Source: Neurospora tetraspora (lineage: Eukaryota; Ascomycota; Sordariomycetes; Sordariales; Sordariaceae). Taken from it: a DNA stretch of 64,000 bases. Made by a program: the position numbers and the translations under genes. Each line of letters starts with the position of its first letter. Within the stretch, counting starts at the first letter, position 1. The stretch is from positions 1,984,001 through 2,048,000 of the forward strand of contig NW_026944386.1 in NCBI RefSeq assembly GCF_033439725.1, written 5' to 3'. Below, in pieces: positions 48,305 through 58,921 of this stretch. The notes under the pieces were generated by a model, which was given only the letters and a program-made list of their open reading frames with translations, was not told the DNA's origin and did no database searches.

Positions 48305-48694
48305 ATGTCTTCCTTCCTCCCCTTTTCTTTTCAGCATACCCATCTCATTCTGCACCTTCCCCCGAAACCTGACTTGGCCCAACAAGAGCCGAGAGTACAT
48401 GCAAACCCCACTCGCGTCCCCGTCCTTCCTTCCGTCCCTGCTGCCGCCCGTTGCCTCTCCTCACTTTCCTCTCGCCTGATCCCCTCGGAAGCATCCGATC
48501 TTCATCACCTTCCTTCGGCATTACCATCATCATCATCAATATCACCAATATCACCAACATCGCCAACATCACCATCGTCACCAAAATCATTCCCAAACAA
48601 AGTCACCATCAACCATGATTATCATCCCCGCCATCATCATCCCCACCAATCAGTAGACGTAGCAGAGTTCTCGAATCGCTGCTGTCCACTGTAG
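48305..48694 (+). CDS. Possible small Ser/Pro-rich protein, 129 aa
   Basis: The frame follows a TATA-like run (48197-48207) and a pyrimidine-rich leader, and the ATG context is fair (GATCATGTC). The product is Ser/Pro/His-rich and partly encoded by an ATCACC microsatellite (48525-48590). No domain, signal peptide or homologue recognised. It could be chance in a region that holds gene remnants on the other strand. Confidence 0.3.
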   Translation: MSSFLPFSFQHTHLILHLPPKPDLAQQEPRVHANPTRVPVLPSVPAAARCLSSLSSRLIPSEASDLHHLPSALPSSSSISPISPTSPTSPSSPKSFPNKVTINHDYHPRHHHPHQSVDVAEFSNRCCPL

Positions 48695-49149
48695 CTCGTG
48701 ACCAGGACCAATTGGTATCAGCAGCTGGTCAGCGAGTTTTCGCAGCTGTTGCTCGCGGTTCTACTGCGACATGGTACCAATGTTGTTGATGGCCAAAAGA
48801 TAGAGGAGAGGGTATGAGGTTCCAAAAAAGACTGACGGAGAATGGGATGGAGAGGGGGAAAAGAGAACAGCTCCCAAGGCCTGGGGAGAGCGGTCTTAAA
48901 TACGAGGAATCTCACAGCATGTTGCTGTTCAGATTCCCGCAGGTTCCAGTACCCCCTGTGTAAACACCGAGGATGTAGTCACCGGTTGAAAGATGCTTTC
49001 AAAATTTGCTAGTGCTTGGGCCTCGGGGTACCCTTCCAAAGAAGGGGGCAGCCACGACTATGGCGGCAAGGATAGGTCCTTCCACGGTTGGGCTGCTCTT
49101 TACTCTTCCGATGCGGCATTATATGCTTCTTTCCATTCCGATGCTTGTG
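48695..49149. other. Spacer, no feature seen
   Basis: Mixed sequence in which I find no gene or repeat. Confidence 0.4.
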
Positions 49150-50290
49150 TCATTTCATCGAAATAGGAAGGCTCCAATGGATCAAGTATCCCATGCGTGA
49201 AAACGGAAGATGCATCGACGGGGTCCCGTGTGTGAACACCGACTCCGCCTTCACGGGTCCGAAAGTAAGCTGCTCGGAAATACGCGAGTCGGCGGCAATT
49301 TGTTTTGCCATTGCAGTCACATCTTCTTCCGTATCCGGGAACTCCTCCAAGTCACGATCCTCGAGAAGGTTATGGGGAGGTAGCCACTCCTCAGGTCCGA
49401 GCTCGAAATCTTTCTAGGCTTCCGAACCAAGCCAGCTCTCGTACTGGTTGTGGTACAAATGCACAAGTGTACTACAAAAACGCAGCTTCTCATCACGCTG
49501 TCCGCAATGTTGTAGGTCTCCATCACCAACATACCCATGAATACATGCGGGCGGAAGCTGCTTTCTCAATGCTGGACTTCTTCTGCTGGATATGGGCGAT
49601 GATCGGTCGTATTAACGGTTGTGTCCTTCTTTTGAACCAAAGCTTCGAGGCCTTCGCTACCTATGGACTTGTGCGGCTGTCGGGTAGTCCCCGGTATACC
49701 CCAGGCCTGTGCTGCCTTGCCCCGTCATGCCCTAATTATTCAAGCCGCTAACCCCTTTCACCATTGTGCTTCTTCGTAAGAAGGTGAGGGGGGAGACGGG
49801 GTGGGGTCGGATAACGGTTGATGGCCCGGACCCGTGGTAGAGGAGGATGGCATCGAAGCCGGGGCGGAAGGGAATTGGGGTGGAGATAAGGGGGGAGTTA
49901 GTGAAGATAGTGGTATCTCTAGCGACGGAGTTGTAGTTCGGCGGCGAGATCCGCCACAGCATCGTAGAGGTAAATCGTGGAGATAGATCTTGGCATCGGA
50001 AGCGACGGAATCATCGCGTTCACAGCCAGAGACAGAAGCCGCGTCGGAGCAGGGGCTAGACAGGGCATCGGAAACACGCGAGTCATTAGGTTCAACAGCA
50101 GGAGCAACCCTGAGACTCGACCTCATGGGATGAGCGATCGATCCCAGCAGCGGATGAAGCACGCGGCAGGAGAACACGCGACGTGTCGGAGCAAGAGAAA
50201 GCCTGAGAGCAACAGTGGCAGTCGCCGGCGGCAATGTGCTTGCTGCAAGAGCAGGACGAGTGAGACGTTCGTGAAGGTGCAGATGGTCAA
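49150..50290 (-). pseudogene. Decayed second copy of a repeat-module gene (unit B)
   Basis: Read on the minus strand it has, in order, the same blocks as unit A to its right. A cysteine block GDCHCCSQAFSCSDTSRV lies at about 50150-50260 (unit A: GDCHCCSCYDTSRV). A serine-aspartate block DDSVASDA is near 50010. A proline-rich stretch ends in SYEEAQW near 49760. A module, ESWLGSEA - stop - KDFELGPEEWLPP, then EDRDLEEFPDTEEDVTAMA, lies at about 49280-49440. The blocks lie in different frames with stops between them. Introns could explain some of this, but not the TAG shared by all modules. Function unknown. Confidence 0.45.
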
Positions 50291-51204
50291 GCTAATTCCC
50301 GGTACATCTCAAGAATGTCGTCCATAGGCGACTTGAACCCCAACTTGCATGGGTGTTCACTGTACCACTGGAAATTAGGCTTGTTGGCGTATCCAGCTGC
50401 GATATGGCTCCGATAGCTTGAGCCCGTGTCAATGAAGGCATCATCGCCATAGCGCCACCAATATCGGTCACGCACCGCGCCAAATTTGGTACCTACTATA
50501 GAGGCTTTGGCCCAGCTTGGTAAGAAGCTTCAAGCGCTCATCGTGCCGGACGGGGGTAAGTAGCTGCCGGTTTAGAGGCAAAAAGAAATTCCCTGGGAAA
50601 CCCTCGTAGTAGGGCAGAGAATTGCCCTGGGCAAAGAACACCCAGGAGTCCTCGCTGCGAAATATATTAGCCTCTTTCCCCTTCCAAGCCCTTGATGCGC
50701 GGCAGGGGTAAATTGACAAAGATGTGTTGGTTGATTGTGGTATTCAAGAGTGTTTTGATTCGAAAAAGCGCAAGCGCGACAAGCGAGATCTGTTATCGTT
50801 CAAAAGCTCAAAGTTGAATGCGATATTCCACATTGGAGTGGTTGTAAGAGCAAAGCAGGACCTCAGTTGTCTTCGCCTCTCTGCCTTCTGTCTCTGCATT
50901 TCTGCATCCTGTCTCTGCATTTCTGCCTCCTGTCTGTGCAATTGACTGATACTCTCGCACAGTCAGACCCCCTTTGGGGTTTGTTGAAGGGAAGATTGCA
51001 ATCAAAGCGTCGAGCTTGGCCGGAGAGAGTCCCAGGGGGCCGTCGAAGGACCGAGAGTTGAAGCTATTGTGGATCAAACTGGATGTTGTGGCTTGGTAAA
51101 GGTGTTGTTTTTGAGAAGAGGCGAGGTGTGAGGTAGCCTGGGACGCCCACCATCCGGGTTGGAAGCCTTGGCGTCGGGCGTTTTGGTACTCTTGTCTGTT
51201 GTTG

Positions 51205-51730
51205 GAGGGCTTGTATGCGGTCTGTGGTGTAAATGTTATGTGTTCGTCTGTTACAATTTCCATTGCCGTTGCGACAATCTCTTCTTTTGTTTCGTCGAAT
51301 GCTTCAAGATCATGCTCTTCAAAGTCTAAGGGGGGCAGTGGTGCAGGAAGCCAATCCTGGGCGGGCAGCTCGAGGTTTTTCTAAACCCCCGGAGCCAGCC
51401 ACTTCTGGCGTTGAGAGCTTGGTACCCATCAAGATATGTCTCTGCGGTCGGCAAAGGATCAAGCGCTTGAGTGAATACAGACTCGGTGGTCTGTGGCATG
51501 AATGTCAGGTGTTCGTCTGCTGCGATTTCCAGTGCCATAGCGACAGTATCTTCTTCCCGATCGCCAAAGTCCTCGAGATCACGCTCTTCCAGATCTAAGG
51601 CAGGCAGCTGGAGGGGAGAGGGGGGAGCCATTCATTCGGTAACAGCTCGAGGTTCTTCTAGGCTCTCGAAGCCAACCAAGTCTGGTGTTGCTCATAGTAT
51701 CCTTCAAGATAGCTTTCTTCGATGGGCTCG
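51205..51730 (-). repeat. Tandem coding modules, about 270 bp each
   Basis: Two adjacent copies of the unit [G-Y-x-A-R-x-G-W-L / K-N-L-E-L / W-L-P-P / L-E-E-x-D-L-E-x-F / E-I-x-D-E-H-x-T-F-x-P-Q-T], with a third lead-in at 51140-51200 and a related copy at 49280-49440. In each, AGCTCGAGGTTNTTCTA or a close variant on the plus strand marks the module joint. Confidence 0.6.
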
Positions 51731-51997
51731 AGTTTGGAGACGACATCGTGCTTGGGCTTAGACTCAGCATCGGAAGCAGACAAGTCATCGTATTCACGAG
51801 AAGCAGACGCCGTAGAGGTATCAGAGCGATATAAGGATTGCGGAAAACAACGCCGTAGACACCATGCTTGGCCTGGTATTATGTCGGTTGGAACCGAGAG
51901 CGGTCTTTTTCCCAAGATTCATCGACAAACGAGGTGAAGATGGGTTTGCTGCCGTTTGTTCCCTCTCCCTCCTCATAGGGGGGTGGTGCCGGTACCG

Positions 51998-52081
51998 GTG
52001 TAGAAGTTGTGTTTGGAACTATTGCTGGTATTTGTTGCCGTGTAGAAGTTGTGTTTGGAACTATTGCTGGTACTTGTTGAG
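51998..52081. repeat. 42-bp direct repeat, two copies
   Basis: GTGTAGAAGTTGTGTTTGGA and the following bases recur at 51998 and 52040. On the minus strand each copy encodes 14 residues (PAIVPNTTST core), keeping frame. Confidence 0.85.
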
Positions 52082-53003
52082 GTGGTGGGATTTTCGCTGA
52101 GTTTTAATCCACCCATGATCGAGGACAAATCCGATTATTTGTACCGCAGCATGACGCGCTATAGAGATGCGTTAGTTTCTGGGTAAAACACTCGAAAGAC
52201 ATCGACCCAAAACAGCTTACTTTTCAGTAATTCTGATGATGCAGGGCTTGGGGAACCGGGAGGGTTCAATCTCGGCGTGGGACTCGGTCTTGGGCTTGGG
52301 TTTAAACTCCCACTTGGCCTTGGCTTTGGGGACTCAGTCAGGGTCCGAGACTCGAGAAGTGAGAAAATTCGAGAAATAAGAGAACTCAAGAAAAGGGAAA
52401 ACTCAAGATGAGAGAAAGAGTTATAAGCGAAAAGGTTGAAGGATGCCAAAGATTTGGATAAGTGCTTAATGCTGGAGAGGAGGAAAAGAAACCATCCAAA
52501 GGGCGGGGGAGGCCCAGATTATATACCTGTTCTTGGTGGCCCTCCCAGCTCCCAATCAGCCATCCTTTTTGTGGCTGGCAACGGCCTCCTTCCCTTCCAG
52601 TTGAAGACTTCCTTCTTGAACTGGTGATGGTGTCTTTCTCTTCCTGCAACGGGCGTTGCTTTCTGCATACCGGCCTTCTTCGAGGGCTTCCTGCCTGCAT
52701 CACGGGGTTGGCAGGTAGGTGCAGTTGACCATACTCCCGTCAGTTCCGACAGAGGTAAGGTAGATGAGGAGGCGGGTAAGATAGAGGAGGTGGTGGCAGG
52801 GGGCCGCAGACGAGAGCGATCAGGCGTAAACGGGGCAGCGGATGAAGCATGCGGAAAGATAACACGCGACGTATCGTAGCAAGAACAACAATGACAATCA
52901 CCGGTGGCGATGCCCTCTAATACATCATCAGACACTGTTTGTTCGTAACCTAACGGAAAGCAGCAAGATGGTTTTATAACACGCAGACTGAGAACAAGAA
53001 AGC

Positions 53004-53122
53004 ACGTACGACCATACCCACTGGAAAACTCGGGATCCCGTCCGCTCTCCCATAGATAAGCCAGTGAGGGCCAGACTAGTAGTTGGGTCGGTGACGACCA
53101 GCGAATCCCTGGTGTTGTATGT
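53004..53122 (+). rRNA. 5S ribosomal RNA
   Basis: A 119-nt gene matching the other two copies except for G in place of A at the third base (ACGTACG). A TTTTATAA element lies about 30 bp upstream (52970-52977), and a T-rich terminator region follows (from 53129). Confidence 0.95.
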
Positions 53123-53755
53123 TCTTCCTTTTTTTCCTTTTTCTTCCTTCCTCCTCACCTCCTCCTCACCTCCTCCTCCTTTTATCTCCTTTTTCCTTCC
53201 TTTCTTTTTAGTAAAGACCTTCACAAGGATACCAAGCTAACACCTCCCATGTCCATGGCATCCACAGCCAGTGAAGCGAGGATGAATGAGGCTTGTGAAA
53301 CGATGAACAAGGGAATGGCAAGAAACCACGACAATATACACCGTACGCAGAAATGCACGGCCGTGCTTTGTTCAAATACAATGTGATCATGATAGTCAAG
53401 TTAGGTACAGAGGTAAGCAGCTAATAACAACAGTAGTTACCCCTTCTGCTACTCTCCAATCTGATGATCTTCGTCACACGCCTACCTGACTGTCTGCTTT
53501 CCCACCCTTACCAAAAAAAAAAAACTCCAACTCCAAATGTGATGAATGAGATGTTAACAATGTTAACAATATTGACGATGCCTGTTACCTGTCCCCGGCC
53601 TTGTCCGCCATGCCCCCAATCCCGTAAGTGAACCGTACCACTGTTTTTGTACAACAACATACTCAAACAGTTGAAATAAAGAAAACAGAACAAATCAGCA
53701 AGGCATCTCATGTACCTCCACAACATTGGCCTCTTTGCTTCTCACGAAAAGCAAA
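53123..53755. other. Intergenic region between 5S gene and UCS chaperone gene
   Basis: A pyrimidine-rich run (53125-53212) is followed by mixed sequence. No gene seen. The last part is the 3' flank of the minus-strand chaperone gene. Confidence 0.5.
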
Positions 53756-55975
53756 TCACTCCTTCCCCAACAACAACTTCAGACACTGCACAGCCAGCTC
53801 CACAATCTCCCTCCTCTTCGACCTGGTAACCACATCCCTCATGATCTCCACCGCGCCCTTGCTCATAAACTTCTCTCTGGCCAGCTTGCCCGTCTGGCCC
53901 TCGCATGCCACCATATTCAACAAAACAAATACGCCGCGGTGCCTTAGATCCTCGTTATCGTCCTCGCACAGCCCAAGAATAATCTCCGGTCCGCGTTCGC
54001 GCTCCGCAATAGCCTTCACCACGCTCTCATATCCCGTCAAGGCAGCCAAGGCACCACCGGCAGCACTGCGTGTAGCGGCGTCTTCGGCGTCCGCTAGAGC
54101 TACAAGGATTTTCAGCCTGGTCTGCGCCTGCGGTTTGCTGGTATCGGCAAAGAGCGCCTCGGCTTCTTCGGGGGATTGGACGATGTTGCAAACGAGCTCG
54201 ACGGCTGCAGTGGTGATGCGAGGGTTGTTGTACAGGAGAAGCTCCTCAATATCCCTCCAAGCCACGCGGACAATGGTGCGGCGGGTGTCGTCGTCAACAG
54301 CAGCGAGGTTGGTGAGCGCCATGAGGGACTCGAACGTCGGGAGGAGATCGCGTGTTTCGGCGGTTTGGTCGGGGAGAAGGATGTGGACGAGGGGTCGGAT
54401 GGCGGTGCTCATGGGGGTGGTACGGGAGCCGCCGAAGACGAGCATCGGGTTTGTGGAGATAAGGATACGGGCGAGGGCCTGGGCGGCGGTTCGTCGGACT
54501 GTCATGTTCTTCGGGTCGTCTTCGGGCAGGTTGGTCCAGGCACCGATCAGCAGACGGACGGCGCCTTGTTGAGCAAGCGGTCCCCGCATAGAGGGTGTCA
54601 TGGAGAGCGAGTTGAGAACCGAGATGACGAGGGTGAGGGAGGCTACGGAGCTGGTTTTGCTGATGGTCACGAGAACGGGGGTGAGGCCGGCTTCGAAGAC
54701 ACGTTTACAGCGTGCGCTGACATGTTCGTTGTCGTTCAGGGGGTCGGGTTGAAGCTTGCCTGCTGCATCCGCATAGGCCTTGAGTTGACTTATGCGCTTT
54801 TGTTCTTCTGTAAGGGCTGGACGGTATTGTGTAAGGTTAACAAAAATGCTGAGAGCGCCGTACATGAGAGGGGACCTGGGCGGCGCCGACTCGAGTGTTT
54901 TTACAAGTGATTTGAGAAATTCGGGATCACCGGCTAGTTCCTCCTTAACCTTGGAGCGGATCGATGCATAGGCGAGTCCTTCGACCGAGGCTTGGCTGGA
55001 ATGTTCGGGGTCCTTGATGAGCATCTGGGTAAACTTTTTGGAGAGATCTTCTACGCTGGTTGTCGCCGGCTGTATCCGGGGCTGGGATGGGTCGGACAAG
55101 TTTGGAGGTGCCTGGTCGGGTTGAATTGCCTTGAGCTGATGTCAGCCGCAGGGATATCAGAGGGAGGGGGCGCCAACCTCGGAGGTGGGTGACGGAGGCA
55201 GTTGGAGGCTCACCCTGAGCTTGGTCAAGACCACGGCGGCCAGGTTCTGGACATGGATCGAGTGCCTCCTCATGGAAACGGAACCCTCCTGGACGGCGAC
55301 GTCGGGATCGGTGGTGTACATGGACTCGATAACCTTCTCGGTATCCTGGTCCACAATCTCCTCTAGCCAGTCGATGCAGTACTTCTGGACAGCTTCACGG
55401 CAGTGAGAGTGCATGCAAGCAGCGTTGAGCATTTCGAGGCAGGCTGTCTCGACTTTGCGGCTCTTCCACTTGCGCCTCATAAGCGGGCCTAGACTGGGGA
55501 GGAAACCTTCGGTGAGGAAAAGGTCGGACGTGAGATCGGGGACGATGGGGAAGATGGTAGCTGCCACGCAAAACGCCACAATATAGTCGTCGTAGGTGCC
55601 TCGTTGGACCCGGTCGAGGAAGAAGGCGGAGAGCTTCTTGCTGCCGTCGTCGCCGGCGGCCTTGAGGTAAGCAGAGGTGCAGAGAGCAGCATGACCGCGA
55701 ACAATGTCGGACTGTCTCATATCCAGATAACACAACATGGTATCGACGCAGTCGCTATCTATGACGGTGGTAATGGATTTCTCTCCCTTCTTGGTGGCCT
55801 CGACATCGTCGTTGAGCAGCTTGGTCAGCTTGCCCAAACTTTCGACCGTCTCCTCGTCTTCCTTGCCGCCCTCCATCAGGTGGGCAAACAGGAGCAGTGT
55901 CTGATCTTCCCTTCCCAGGTCATTATGAATCGCAGTTGTCTGGGCATTCGGCCCCGTGGTGGAAACGGAGGCCAT
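53756..55975 (-). CDS. cro1: UCS-domain myosin chaperone (Cro1/She4/UNC-45 type), 723 aa
   Basis: Folds and maintains myosin motor domains in the cytoplasm. In Podospora, Cro1 is needed for cytokinesis and septation in the sexual phase. Exons 55178-55975 and 53756-55129 join in phase 0 through a 48-nt intron (55130-55177: GTTGGC donor, branch CTGAC, acceptor CAAG). The product is all armadillo-like helices: an N-terminal part (EDQTLLLFAHLMEGGKEDEETVESLGKLTKLL), a central UNC-45/Cro1/She4 domain (HCREAVQKYCIDWLEEIV; HSIHVQNLAAVVLTKLR) and a C-terminal UCS part (GALAALTGYESVVKAIA; VFVLLNMVACEGQTG) ending LLLGKE. No TPR domain, as usual for fungal members. The start at 55975 is chosen for its context; the frame is open 83 codons further, but that part looks like leader sequence. 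Length fits Cro1 (about 700 aa). Confidence 0.87.
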
Positions 55976-57921
55976 CGTGGTGTGATTGACCTTGTCGTTG
56001 ATGTGGGATGTTACAGAGGAAACTGTTACTGTTCGGAAGGTCGAGGATGTTGGAGCTAAGGTAGCAGGTGAGGGGCACCCCGCGAGTATGAATCGATTCT
56101 GATGTAGAGCGCACGTTTGCAAGTCTCGGGATAAGCGCGGTAGGTTGTACAGGTTAGGTTGTCGTGCGGGCGCGGGTGGTACAACGGGTGGTACAGTGGT
56201 TATCGATAAGTCGATGGCAAGCAAGGTAGGTAGGTAGTCGAGGAAACGAGGGGTATCGGGGTCTCGAAGGTCGATGGACTCGTGGACGGGATAATAAGGT
56301 GAGACAGGAATGGTGGGCCTCCTTCTATCTGCCAGGACCTTGTCACGGCTCAGAAGAACGGGGAAATGTTTGCAAGATGCTGCGCGAAGATGGTAGATTG
56401 CCCAGGATGCGAAGATGGGAGATGGTTTAGGTTCTAGAGGAAGAGGCAGAGTTAGCGAAATGCAAAGAAAGTGATAAATTTGGATGTCTGTCGACAGCGT
56501 GTGGCCGAGAGTCTTGGCTGTGCCGCTTTCCTTCTTTAATCTTTACTAGGGGGTACGTACCCAGCTGCGACCCCCCGTTAGCGGCCCCGTAGGTAGCGGA
56601 CGTGTTAGTAATGGGCCCCTGGTCGCTGTAGCCGCGCTCTTTCCTCAGTGTTCCATGCAACCAAGTGGAAACATCTTTTTTGTCCGTTTTGTTTCCAGAC
56701 GGGTATCTGCTGTGTATCAAAACACGCCTATCAAACCTGTCATCAGACAGACAGCAACAGACCCTGAAGAAGGCGGGTGATGGATTTACATATCTCGTGC
56801 CAGATTCTTGGACTCGGGGAAATGCTAGATTGAGGGGAACAGTGGATGGCAGGATGGCAGGATAGGTGGTACCGTATCCTGCGTATCGATACACCACACC
56901 ATTCTGCACCTTCCTGCACCGGTACCAAGCATCTTCGAAATGCATGAGAAAATGCAGTCAGCGTCCGGTCAAATCAGACAGCGGCTGCTTTGTGCCCGTG
57001 CCCCCTCACCAACCTCGACGCCCCCAATCTTCGCCAATCCATCCCGCGCTACTGCGTAGTATTTTGGAGGCTAGAGGGAGGGCTACCCCACCATGTGAGA
57101 GGGCACCTCGGGAAATTCCAGGGTTCGGGTCATCCCCCAGACCTTAGACCAAAGAGATAACATCCCATCTAGAAACGGCACCAACCGAAACCTCCCAGCG
57201 GGCGCACGTGTAAGGCCTCACAATCTCTTGTTCCACAACGGTTCCCCTATGGCATCACCACCCGACTGCCGAGACGGGCGGTTCACTTCTGATGAGGCAG
57301 AGTCCTTGTGATTGACACTGATCAAGTCTGGAAAGTGAATATTCCCTATTGAGAAAACAATCAGTCGTCCCTGCATCTTATCTCACCTCAAGGCAAAGCC
57401 ATCGATGCATATCTCTCTTCAATCTTGTGCGTGTTGAAACTCGGGAGTTGATTAGGTTGAGACAGAGGGTGAAGTTCAGACATGTGAAGAGTGGAATAAT
57501 AGCAATTATAACTGTGTCTGCCATCCTGCCCAACGCGAACGGGGTCAACGCCACCCCCAGATTCTCGCCAGATTAGCCGACCGGTGCTTGGTTTCATCAT
57601 GGCAACACAACGTTCCCCAAGACATCGTAAACGAGACGCCATGTTTCCATCAAAAGACTTGTCCCGCCCGTCGGCTATTTCCCTCTCCAACATGATTCGC
57701 CCAAGGCCCAGGCCATGTTATATCACCAGTGACTATGGCGTCCGTGGGTTGGGTAAAAGGGGTAACCGAGATCAACTGAGGCCATTCCCGGCTGGATCAC
57801 ATCGCATGGATGGATCTATAAAACGGGGTCAACGGCTGGCAGCAAGTTGAGCCTCACTTTCTTCCACTTCTCCTGACTTCAACTATCACGAGCCTCAGCT
57901 CAGAGACAGTTGGAAGCAAAA
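55976..57921. other. Divergent intergenic region
   Basis: It contains the promoter of the chaperone gene (minus) and that of the secreted protein gene (plus; CTATAAAAC at about 57817-57825). The 172-codon minus frame at 56427-56945 has no protein-like features, so I leave it out. Confidence 0.5.
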
Positions 57922-58582
57922 ATGCGTGGCATCACCTCCATCTCGTTCCTCCTTCTTGCAGCACCCCTCGGTGCCCTCGCCGCCCCAACGCCTTTCGAGG
58001 ATGTAATCCCAAGCAGAGTCCTCGAAGCAAGAGCAGTCGTAACCCCAGCGCCATGCCAACCTCAACTCAACCCTCCTCCCACCGAGCAGGAATCAGCCGC
58101 CCGCTTCGAGAAGTTCGCCCATGCCTTCCTTGAGACCAAGAACTTGACTTAAGCGTTTGAGTACATTGACGCGACATACATTGTACGCCTTCGATCTCAC
58201 ACCTTCGATAATGCCATTTGATCAGTTGGTTAAGTATGCTAACGGTGTTATTTGGTTGACGGAAAACAGAACCATAACCCCTTCGCCAGCGCCAACGGCC
58301 CTAATGCTGCTCTCGATGCTCTTGGTCCCTACTGGGGCTCGGTGCAGATTACCCCGTTGAGAAGGACGTTTAAGGGCGAGTTTGGGTGGTTGAACTATCG
58401 GACCAATTACTTTGGCGAGATTGTTGATCGGTATCGCATGGAGGGTGGGTGTATTGTTGAGCATGTGAGTTCAGTTGTTTCTAGTGTTGTGGTGTGGGAG
58501 GAAATGTGATGTGACGTGATGTGCTGACATTGTTGCTTTGTTGATGTAGTGGGACCAGGGCGAGAAGTATCCCACTTTTTGA
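57922..58582 (+). pseudogene. Secreted SnoaL-like protein gene with an in-frame TAA
   Basis: Exons 57922-58182, 58270-58464 and 58550-58582 are in phase (introns 87 and 85 nt, with GCTAAC and CTGAC branches) and would give 162 codons. Residues 1-20 (MRGITSISFLLLAAPLGALA) are a clear signal peptide. The mature part ends in a SnoaL/NTF2-like fold: AFEYIDATYINHNPFA, then GPYWG, then NYFGEIVDRYRMEGGCIVEHWD. Family members are small extracellular or polyketide-cyclase-like proteins of uncertain role in fungi. A TAA at 58150-58152 interrupts the conserved block between KNLT and AFEYI. CAA to TAA by a CpA-to-TpA change would produce it and is a RIP-type mutation. The rest of the gene, splice sites included, is intact, so the break is recent or the codon is read through. 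Confidence 0.7.
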
Positions 58583-58921
58583 GACGAGGAAAGGTTTGGG
58601 GAAGGATTGGGTGGTTGTCTGTGGTGTGAAGTGCAGATGATTCCTGGTGATGGCCCGAGTGATAAAGGGGTTGGTAGGATATGATCAGAGTCAGAGTTCG
58701 TTGGCAGACAGTGGAGGCAGGCGCGATCTTCAATTTGAGACAGATACCTTAGGTACACTCCAGCTGGACTTTTTGAACCAGCCCCTATGGTAGGCGCGCA
58801 ACCTTTCGTTCCTTCTAAATATTCAACCAAGCACGACAAAAATGGAAGCAGAGCCACGGCCATTGCCAGCGGGATCCCAGAGACCGTTTCGATGATGACC
58901 ATAATTTCATCAACTGAAGAA
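58583..58921. other. Short convergent spacer
   Basis: 3' flanks of the SnoaL-like gene (plus) and the HET gene (minus). Nothing further is seen. Confidence 0.5.

Larger units (their letters stand above)
50287..52935 (-). pseudogene. Decayed or multi-exon repeat-module gene (unit A), unknown family
   Basis: It starts with ATG at 52933-52935, 68 bp from the divergent 5S gene. Blocks in order on the minus strand: cysteine block (52830-52935); a spliced-looking segment with a 14-residue duplicate PAIVPNTTST and PAPPPYEEGEG (51900-52090); a module ending YEQHQTWLASRA (51660-51730); acidic module LDLEERDLEDFGDREEDTVAMALEIAADEHLTF (51480-51620); a second such module LDFEEHDLEAFDETKEE (51205-51330); a QEAEMQRQD heptad repeat (50870-50945); and a well-formed C-terminal block SEDSWVFFAQGNSLPYYEGF to MDDILEMYRELA (50287-50719) that needs a frame change near 50500. 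It looks like a real gene once, now either broken or with introns I cannot place. I do not recognise the family. Confidence 0.4.

Noticed and set aside
48525-48600. ATCACC/CAT-rich stretch considered as a CRISPR-like or regulatory array
   Set aside because: A simple microsatellite with no spacers.
56427-56945. 172-codon minus-strand frame
   Set aside because: No protein-like features; it lies in the divergent promoter region.
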